This document shows positions 25,390-29,026 of a stretch of 29,026 nt of DNA, piece after piece. Position 1 is the first letter of the stretch. Every line of letters begins with the position of its first letter. The notes beneath the pieces were generated by a model. It was not told the origin of the DNA, made no database searches, and was given only the letters and a program-made list of their open reading frames with translations. A program made the translations under genes and the position numbers. The DNA comes from JAOTYV01 sp041557595 (GTDB lineage: Bacteria; Pseudomonadota; Alphaproteobacteria; UBA8366): assembly GCA_041557595.1 (NCBI GenBank), contig JBFFGE010000038.1:1-29026 (forward strand), in the 5' to 3' direction.

Positions 25390-25776
25390 ATGCGCGAAAA
25401 TGTGGCCCAATGCCGGGTGCCTCAGATCCTCATCGTCGAGGATGACGAGGCGATGCGGGAATTCCTCCTCGAGGCGATCTCGCGCTCCGGCTATTACGTC
25501 GAGGCGGTGCCGGATGGCACGGAAGCCCTGCTGCGTGTCGAATCGGGCCAGTTCGACCTGCTGCTGACGGATATCCGCATGCCCGGCCTCGATGGCCTCG
25601 AACTGGTGCGCCAGGCCCGGCGGCACGACCCGGCATTGGGCGTCCTGCTGGTCACGGCTTACGCCCAGGATGCGCTCGACATCAACGATCTCGAAGGCAG
25701 CAAGACGGACGTATTGTCCAAGCCCTTCAACCTCAACGAACTGATTCACCGGGTCGAGACGTTTCTGGCCGCCTGA
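25390..25776 (+). CDS. cpdR: Single-domain response regulator, CpdR-like
   Basis: Receiver domain only, 128 residues, with no output domain. The acidic pocket is VEDDE (E17-E20), the phosphorylated Asp is D61 in LLLTDIRMPGLDG, the switch Thr is in LLVTAYAQ, and the conserved Lys is in LSKPFNLNE. In Alphaproteobacteria a stand-alone receiver of this type (CpdR) guides ClpXP proteolysis during the cell cycle. The assignment here rests on domain layout and general pattern, so another single-domain regulator is possible. ATG at 25390 is used; GTG at 25417 would remove nine residues and start just before the first beta strand. Confidence 0.8.
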   Translation: MRENVAQCRVPQILIVEDDEAMREFLLEAISRSGYYVEAVPDGTEALLRVESGQFDLLLTDIRMPGLDGLELVRQARRHDPALGVLLVTAYAQDALDINDLEGSKTDVLSKPFNLNELIHRVETFLAA

Positions 25777-25907
25777 TCCGCCGCGCGGCACCGCATTACC
25801 GGGCCCGTCATTCGGACCCTTGCGCGGTGCGGCCGTTTGGTGCTAATTCCGGTGCGCCTTGCTTGGGTTCCCGACAGGCGCTGTTGTGGCAGATTTCCGT
25901 ATCGGAT

Positions 25908-25982
25908 GGGCGCGTAGCTCAGCGGGAGAGCACTACGTTGACATCGTAGGGGTCACTGGTTCAATCCCAGTCGCGCCCACCA
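25908..25982 (+). tRNA. tRNA-Val (anticodon GAC)
   Basis: A complete cloverleaf can be drawn. The acceptor stem is GGGCGCG with CGCGCCC, the D stem GCTC with GAGC, the anticodon stem CTACG with CGTAG around the loop TTGACAT, and the T stem ACTGG with CCAGT around TTCAATC. The discriminator A and the encoded CCA end at 25982. The anticodon GAC is at 25940-25942. The tRNA is intact, and its 3' half is repeated at 28754-28802, marking it as the target of an integration event. Confidence 0.97.
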
Positions 25983-25988
25983 TCCAAA
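25940..25988 (+). repeat. Left attachment site (attL-like) in the tRNA-Val 3' half
   Basis: 49 bp running from the first anticodon base to six bases past the CCA. The sequence is repeated directly at 28754-28802 with a single mismatch (G at 25952, A at 28766). Tyrosine integrases commonly use the 3' half of a tRNA as target and leave the tRNA whole on one side, which is what is seen. Confidence 0.85.
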
Positions 25989-26493
25989 CTCCAGAAAAAT
26001 ATGAGGTTTTGCCTGCTGGACGGCGGTTTTAGCGGCGCAGAACCTTACCAGAACAGACCAAACATGACCCGCGTTTACCTGTTCCGATACGGCAAAATCT
26101 CGGCAATTTGTTCAGGATGTGTTCCGGCCGACGACGCGACGAAGGCTAGTAAACCCGTTTGGAATCGACTGCTACTGAGCGACCAGGTGCTATCGTTAGG
26201 TGCGGTGGCGTCTAAGGTCTGCTTGCGGATCCAAAAGCGGTCGCACCCCAACGCGCCTCATGACGCCGGTTTTGACCGATATTGTTGATAAAGTATTTTC
26301 GAGCGGCCGTTACGAAACTTTGATTCGTAGAACGGTTCCGAACAGCAACAATGATTCATTGCAGGCCGTAATCTGTTTCGAAAAATGCACAGGCGATGGC
26401 GCGAACCGACTTTATCAACAGTATCGACCCAAAGCGGAAGAACCTACTCCCGGAACCGCCCTCGAAAATTACCCCTACAGGAAGCGAGCTGCG
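25983..26493. other. Gene-poor left part of the islet
   Basis: About 510 bp with no convincing gene. Two short open frames (26001-26288 and 26200-26610, plus strand) have no ribosome binding site and no recognisable domain, and the second runs antisense into merR. The stretch contains a pair of inverted repeats (26274-26294 and 26409-26429). An integrase gene would normally sit here, next to the tRNA, and none is left. Confidence 0.6.
26274..26429. repeat. Inverted repeat pair, 21-bp arms around about 114 bp
   Basis: The left arm at 26274-26294 and the reverse complement of the right arm at 26409-26429 agree at 18 of 21 positions, sharing the block TGTTGATAAAGT. Weaker similarity continues on both sides. 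No gene lies between the arms. It could be a small non-autonomous element or two ends of a lost insertion; no flanking target duplication was found. Confidence 0.5.
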
Positions 26494-26928
26494 TCAATGA
26501 TGATCCCTCTGCAGGCAATGGTCGTGCGAGTGATCGGCAAGTGTTTCGATAATTCGACAGTCCGCAATTCGACCGCCACTGCAAACCTCAACCATTCGCT
26601 CAAGCTCTGACTTCAACGCCAGGAGGCGCGCTATGCGCTGGTTCACTTCGTTCAGGTGCTTGCGCGCAATCTCAGTGACCGCTTCACAACTCTGACTAGG
26701 ATTGCTCTTCAAATCCAGTAATTCGCGGACGGTTTGCTGACGGAACCCCAGTTCACGGCAATGCTGGATGAAGCCAAGCCGCGCAACATGTTCGAGGCCG
26801 TATCGGCGCTGGTTGCCTGCAGTGCGTGACGGCGCTGGCATCAGGCCAATTTCCTCGTAGTAACGGATTGTCGGCACCTTGCAGCGGGTTTCCCTCGAAA
26901 GCCGGCCGATTGTAAGGACGTGGGGCAT
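26494..26928 (-). CDS. MerR-family metal-responsive transcriptional regulator (ZntR/CadR/PbrR type)
   Basis: DNA-binding activator of 144 residues. The N-terminal winged helix-turn-helix reads LTIGRLSRETRCKVPTIRYY, followed by EEIGLMP. A long dimerisation helix follows, then a C-terminal metal loop with C116 and C124 (VCSGGRIADCRIIETL), plus C81 in SQSCEAV. These three Cys match the Zn/Cd/Pb-sensing branch. The tail has extra His and Cys (HSHDHC) that may add ligands. The start ATG at 26928 is preferred to a longer frame that crosses the shared promoter. It is divergent from the CDF transporter across 55 bp, the usual arrangement for a MerR regulator and its target. Confidence 0.9.
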   Translation of the reverse strand: MPHVLTIGRLSRETRCKVPTIRYYEEIGLMPAPSRTAGNQRRYGLEHVARLGFIQHCRELGFRQQTVRELLDLKSNPSQSCEAVTEIARKHLNEVNQRIARLLALKSELERMVEVCSGGRIADCRIIETLADHSHDHCLQRDHH

Positions 26929-26939
26929 GCCTTTTCCCC

Positions 26940-26970
26940 TTAAACCTATAGTCAATAGAGAACCTATTCT
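26940..26970 (+). promoter_or_regulatory. MerR-type promoter with 19-bp spacer for the CDF transporter
   Basis: A -35-like TTAAAC (26940-26945) and a -10-like TATTCT (26965-26970) are separated by 19 bp, the overlong spacer typical of promoters activated by MerR proteins. The spacer holds a short dyad, CTAT and ATAG, around AGTCA. It is followed by AGGAGG at 26974-26979 and the ATG at 26984. Both box sequences deviate from consensus, as expected for an activator-dependent promoter. Confidence 0.65.
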
Positions 26971-26983
26971 CTTAGGAGGTTGG

Positions 26984-27625
26984 ATGGAAGCGAGGAAACT
27001 GGCAGACATGAGCACCGGGTGCTGCGGCCAAGAAGTGAAATTTGACGGCCTCTCGACGGCTTACAAACGGGCGCTCTGGGCCGTGATCGCCATCAACGGA
27101 ACGATGTTCTTTGTCGAGTTGGTCGCTGGCATTTTCACGGGGTCGCAGGCCCTCAAGGCGGACGCGCTCGACTTCCTGGGCGACACCGCGACCTATTGCA
27201 TTACGATGTTCGTCATTGGCATGCCCTTGGTCTGGAGAGCGCGCGCGGCACTCCTCAAGGGCTTGAGCCTGGGGGCCATGGGGCTGTGGGTCCTGGGCTC
27301 GACACTGTACCACGTTCTTGTCCTTGGCGTTCCGCAGGTGGCGGTGATGGGTGCAATTGGGTTTCTGGCATTGGCTGCTAACCTCTCCAGCGTTCTGTTT
27401 TTGCTGAAATATCGGGGCGGTGACGCGAACGTCCGGTCGGTCTGGCTATGCAGCCGCAACGACGCCATTGGCAACGTGGCCGTGATCCTCGCAGCCAGCG
27501 GTGTCTGGGCGAGCGGGACGGCGTGGCCGGACCTGATCGTGGCCGGGATCATGGCGAGCCTGTTCCTCTGGTCATCGGCGCAGATCGTCCGGCAGGCGCT
27601 TGCCGAGCTGCGCCGGACACCGTGA
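26984..27625 (+). CDS. Short cation diffusion facilitator (CDF) metal transporter
   Basis: Inner-membrane metal/proton antiporter of 213 residues with about six hydrophobic helices. The metal-site motifs are GSQALKADALDFLGDTATY on the second helix and SRNDAIGNVAVILAASG on the fifth. It lacks the C-terminal cytoplasmic metal-binding domain of CzcD/FieF, so it belongs to the short CDF class. The N-terminus STGCCGQEVKF has a Cys pair that may pick up metal. The start is set at ATG 26984 with an AGGAGG site five bases upstream; ATG at 27008 is possible. It is controlled by the divergent MerR gene, probably for Zn, Cd or Pb export. Confidence 0.88.
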   Translation: MEARKLADMSTGCCGQEVKFDGLSTAYKRALWAVIAINGTMFFVELVAGIFTGSQALKADALDFLGDTATYCITMFVIGMPLVWRARAALLKGLSLGAMGLWVLGSTLYHVLVLGVPQVAVMGAIGFLALAANLSSVLFLLKYRGGDANVRSVWLCSRNDAIGNVAVILAASGVWASGTAWPDLIVAGIMASLFLWSSAQIVRQALAELRRTP

Positions 27626-27673
27626 GGTTCAATGTTTCTGGTTTCCGAATGACGGTATTGGAGCAAGGAGGCC

Positions 27674-27868
27674 ATGGATAAGGATTCACCGGAAGACCAA
27701 GACAAGGAGGGCTGGCTTGTCAAATTGCAGTACTGGGGGGCCATATTGTTGGTGATTTTTATGGTTTTGCTTTTGTTCGTTATGCTGGGTTACGGAGCCT
27801 ATTTCAGCTCCGACTGCGATTTTGGCTGCTTCATACTCTTCAAATGTTCATTTGCTTCCGACGGTTAA
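27674..27868 (+). CDS. Small single-span membrane protein
   Basis: 64 residues. The N-terminus is acidic and polar (MDKDSPEDQDKEGWLVKLQ), followed by one long hydrophobic helix (YWGAILLVIFMVLLLFVMLG), then a short Cys-containing tail with CDFGC and a later Cys that could bind metal. A strong AAGGAGG site lies just ahead of the ATG. It is placed 48 bp after the CDF gene and is likely co-transcribed with it. The family is not recognised; the context suggests an accessory role in metal handling, which is inference. Confidence 0.65.
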   Translation: MDKDSPEDQDKEGWLVKLQYWGAILLVIFMVLLLFVMLGYGAYFSSDCDFGCFILFKCSFASDG

Positions 27869-27886
27869 TCGGCGTGAGGTAAATGT

Positions 27887-27900
27887 TTGATTTGCGTCAA
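27887..27900. promoter_or_regulatory. FNR/FixK-like box upstream of the Met-rich protein gene
   Basis: TTGATTTGCGTCAA matches the FNR-family half-site pair TTGAT-N4-ATCAA at 9 of 10 specified bases. It lies 69 bp before the start codon, within the range of a class II activator site. It suggests control by oxygen or nitric oxide in addition to metals. One site alone can arise by chance. Confidence 0.4.
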
Positions 27901-27969
27901 TGTGCCGGTGAGAAAATTGATTGAATGTCCGTGCCGAACGTTCAACACGTGGCCGCAAGGAGTACCGCT

Positions 27970-28536
27970 ATGACACTTACGAGGATGCTTTTGGCTGTTG
28001 GCATAGCTGCCGCAGTCAGCCTTGGGACTTCACCTTTGGTATCGGCGCACGGACCTGGTGCAAATTCTGGGAATCAGCCTGGCAGTTCGAACATGGGACC
28101 CGGAATGATGGGACCAGGCATGGGACCAGGCATGATGGGTCAGGGCATGGGGCCCGGCATGATGGGACCTGGCATGGGACACGGGATGATGGGTTACGGC
28201 ATGGGACACGGGATGATGGGTTACGGCATGGGGCACGGGATGATGGGACCCGGCATGGGACACGGGATGATGGGTTACGGCATGGGACACGGGATGATGG
28301 GTTACGGCATGGGACACGGGATGATGCAGCCGCTCCGTCAGGACCTGTCCGCTAAAGATGTTAAACATATGATGGAGCACCGACTTGCGTGGAACGGCAA
28401 TCCGAATGTCAAGGTCGGTAAGGTAGAAGAGAAAGACGATGATACCATCGTTGCCGAAATCGTTACGCAGAACGGTTCACTCGTGCAAAAACTGGAAGTG
28501 GACCGCCACACGGGCTGGATGAAGCGTGCGCAATAA
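27970..28536 (+). CDS. Exported Met/Gly/His-rich repeat protein with PepSY-like C-terminus
   Basis: 188 residues. The signal peptide is MTLTRMLLAVGIAAAVSLG and continues to SPLVSA, with cleavage expected before HGPGAN. Residues of about 40-120 are a low-complexity array of GMGHGMMGY-type units, full of Met and His, the kind of chain that binds Cu(I) or Ag(I) in the periplasm. The last 65 residues (from about DLSAKDVKHMME) form a small folded domain with TIVAEIVTQNGSLVQKLEVD, resembling PepSY modules. ATG at 27970 follows AAGGAG; a longer frame from 27925 would spoil the signal peptide. It is the most distinctive islet gene. Metal binding is inferred from composition. Confidence 0.8.
   Translation: MTLTRMLLAVGIAAAVSLGTSPLVSAHGPGANSGNQPGSSNMGPGMMGPGMGPGMMGQGMGPGMMGPGMGHGMMGYGMGHGMMGYGMGHGMMGPGMGHGMMGYGMGHGMMGYGMGHGMMQPLRQDLSAKDVKHMMEHRLAWNGNPNVKVGKVEEKDDDTIVAEIVTQNGSLVQKLEVDRHTGWMKRAQ
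28171..28326 (+). repeat. 27-bp in-frame tandem repeat, about six units
   Basis: Units start GGCATGGGACACGGGATGAT and are spaced exactly 27 bp apart (28171, 28198, 28225, 28252, 28279, 28306). They are nearly identical at DNA level, including silent positions, which shows recent slippage or unequal exchange. More diverged units extend upstream to about 28093. Each unit encodes nine residues with three Met and one His. Confidence 0.9.
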
Positions 28537-28548
28537 CGAGGACACTTG

Positions 28549-28753
28549 ATGAACCGATCAATTCTCTGTCTTGCGCCACTGCTGTGACTCGAAACACCAG
28601 CCGTAGCCTTGGCACAACAAGCCCAAGGCCCTGGTTACGGTTCCCACATGTGGAACGGAGGTTGGCACGGCTGGTTCTTTGGCCCGGCTATGATGATCGT
28701 GTTCATCGCCGTCGTGGTCGTGGTGCTGCTGGTGTGATGGCTCGGTGCGCCAG
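28549..28753 (+). pseudogene. Degraded small exported/membrane protein gene (SHOCT-protein-like), truncated at the attachment site
   Basis: A frame beginning ATG at 28549 reads MNRSILCLAPLL, then TGA at 28585-28587. It continues in phase with an Ala/Gln signal-like end (AVALAQQAQGPG), HMWNGGWHGWFFGPAMMIVF and a valine-rich helix, then a second TGA at 28735-28737, then WLGAPGH up to the attachment-site copy. The pattern of Trp/Gly/His motif, single helix and WLGGPGH-like tail is that of small SHOCT-type proteins of copper islands. Both stops are one base from CGA codons. The C-terminal half is missing, cut off where the 49-bp repeat begins. Alternatively a short functional peptide could start after the first stop, but no start with a binding site is seen. 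Confidence 0.6.
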
Positions 28754-28802
28754 GACATCGTAGGGATCACTGGTTCAATCCCAGTCGCGCCCACCATCCA
28801 AA
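28754..28802 (+). repeat. Right attachment site (attR-like), tRNA-Val 3'-half duplicate
   Basis: 49 bp in direct orientation, identical to 25940-25988 except for one base (A at 28766 in place of G). It contains the tRNA anticodon bases, T arm, acceptor 3' strand and CCA, but no 5' half, so it cannot make a tRNA. It marks the right limit of the islet. Confidence 0.85.
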
Positions 28803-28891
28803 GTTCGAAAAACCGATCGCTCTAATGCACCGGCTCAGGACCCGACATAAATGCGGCGAAAACAGGCATCGCAGCTCGGATGTTCGCTTTT

Positions 28892-29026
28892 GGGGGGATT
28901 CTGTTGCAAAACTCCTCCTTGCTTGGGTTTTGAAGTTGTGATTCCGTCTTCCTCGTGATTTTGAGGAGGAGGGATCGATGATGGGTCGGTTGGAGACGGA
29001 TCAGGATCAGTTTTTCTATTCCTACC
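28892..29026 (+). mobile_element. Left end of an insertion sequence (IS1182-like), cut by the window edge
   Basis: A G-run followed by GATTCTGTTGCAAAACTCC looks like an IS terminal region, and a transposase-like start with a strong GAGGAGG site follows 60-70 bp later. The right end is outside the window, so terminal inverted repeats and target duplication cannot be checked, and the exact left border is approximate. Confidence 0.5.
28981..29026 (+). CDS. Transposase N-terminus (partial, IS1182-like)
   Basis: Only the first 15 codons are present: MGRLETDQDQFFYSY. This matches, from memory, the N-terminal pattern of IS1182-family DDE transposases (MGR, several polar residues, then LFYSF-like). 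A second ATG lies just ahead at 28978, and GAGGAGG stands upstream. With so few residues the family is a suggestion. Confidence 0.5.
   Translation, partial: MGRLETDQDQFFYSY

Larger units (their letters stand above)
25940..28802. mobile_element. 2.8-kb genomic islet integrated at tRNA-Val, metal-resistance cargo, no integrase
   Basis: The islet is bounded by 49-bp direct repeats of the tRNA-Val 3' half. Inside are a MerR regulator, a short CDF transporter, a small membrane protein, a Met/Gly/His-rich exported protein and a broken small-protein gene. Base composition is visibly lower in GC than the flanking operons. No integrase, excisionase or relaxase frame is found, so the islet is either a remnant left after internal deletion or an element moved by an integrase encoded elsewhere. 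Confidence 0.75.

Noticed and set aside
26001..26288. 95-codon plus-strand frame just after the tRNA
   Set aside because: No binding site, no domain and unnatural composition; probably chance.
26200..26610. 136-codon plus-strand frame in the islet
   Set aside because: No ribosome binding site or known domain, and its end is antisense to the 3' part of merR.
28093..28332. Regular repeats that could suggest a CRISPR array
   Set aside because: The 27-bp units are directly abutting without spacers and are in frame inside a protein gene.
28558..28797. 79-codon minus-strand frame with MVGATGIEPV at its start
   Set aside because: This is the familiar false protein produced by reading the complement of a tRNA 3' end; it comes from the attachment-site copy.

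Overview
The window is a high-GC chromosome segment that looks alphaproteobacterial. The evidence is strong GC bias at third codon positions, a CpdR-like single-domain response regulator, a CCA-encoding tRNA-Val(GAC), a DgcN/DgcA pair and many short, tightly packed operons. Some Rhodospirillales-like lineage seems likely, but no 16S or other taxonomic marker is present, so this is inference from gene content.

Layout. (1) 1-7.3 kb is a phosphorus and glycerol-phosphate block: the 3' part of a phnE-type permease, a convergent HAD-IIB phosphatase, glpD, a convergent glycerophosphodiester phosphodiesterase, a Na+/Pi symporter with a PhoU-like tail, and glpK. (2) 7.47-15.0 kb is one co-directional run of six genes with gaps of 13 bp or less or 4-bp overlaps: aldehyde dehydrogenase, glutamine-synthetase-like ligase, iron alcohol dehydrogenase, gamma-glutamyltransferase, MtnA-type isomerase and a class II aldolase. 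It looks like a gamma-glutamyl-amine route joined to a methylthioribose/deoxyribose phosphate (DHAP-shunt-like) route. This is the best candidate for an undescribed pathway here. (3) 15.1-20.1 kb holds an alpha/beta hydrolase, a periplasmic cyclophilin, a 59-residue YjfB-like protein, an AglD/YbhN-type membrane protein and a gmd-fcl pair for GDP-L-fucose. (4) 20.1-23.5 kb is a class III aminotransferase followed by dgcN and dgcA (D-glutamate catabolism). (5) 23.6-25.8 kb carries a lytic transglycosylase, a GNAT acetyltransferase and a CpdR-like regulator.

(6) From 25.9 kb the character changes. A tRNA-Val(GAC) is followed 2.8 kb later by a 49-bp near-perfect copy of its 3' half. The two copies bracket a small islet with lower GC and no integrase. 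The islet holds a divergent MerR regulator and short CDF metal transporter sharing a promoter with a 19-bp spacer, a small membrane protein, a Met/Gly/His-rich periplasmic repeat protein with an FNR-like box upstream, and a degraded small-protein gene that runs into the right attachment site. Just beyond it the window ends in the left end of an insertion sequence (IS1182-like).

Two inverted copies of a roughly 105-bp intergenic element with paired hairpins (15009-15115 and 24502-24606) are dispersed in the chromosomal part.
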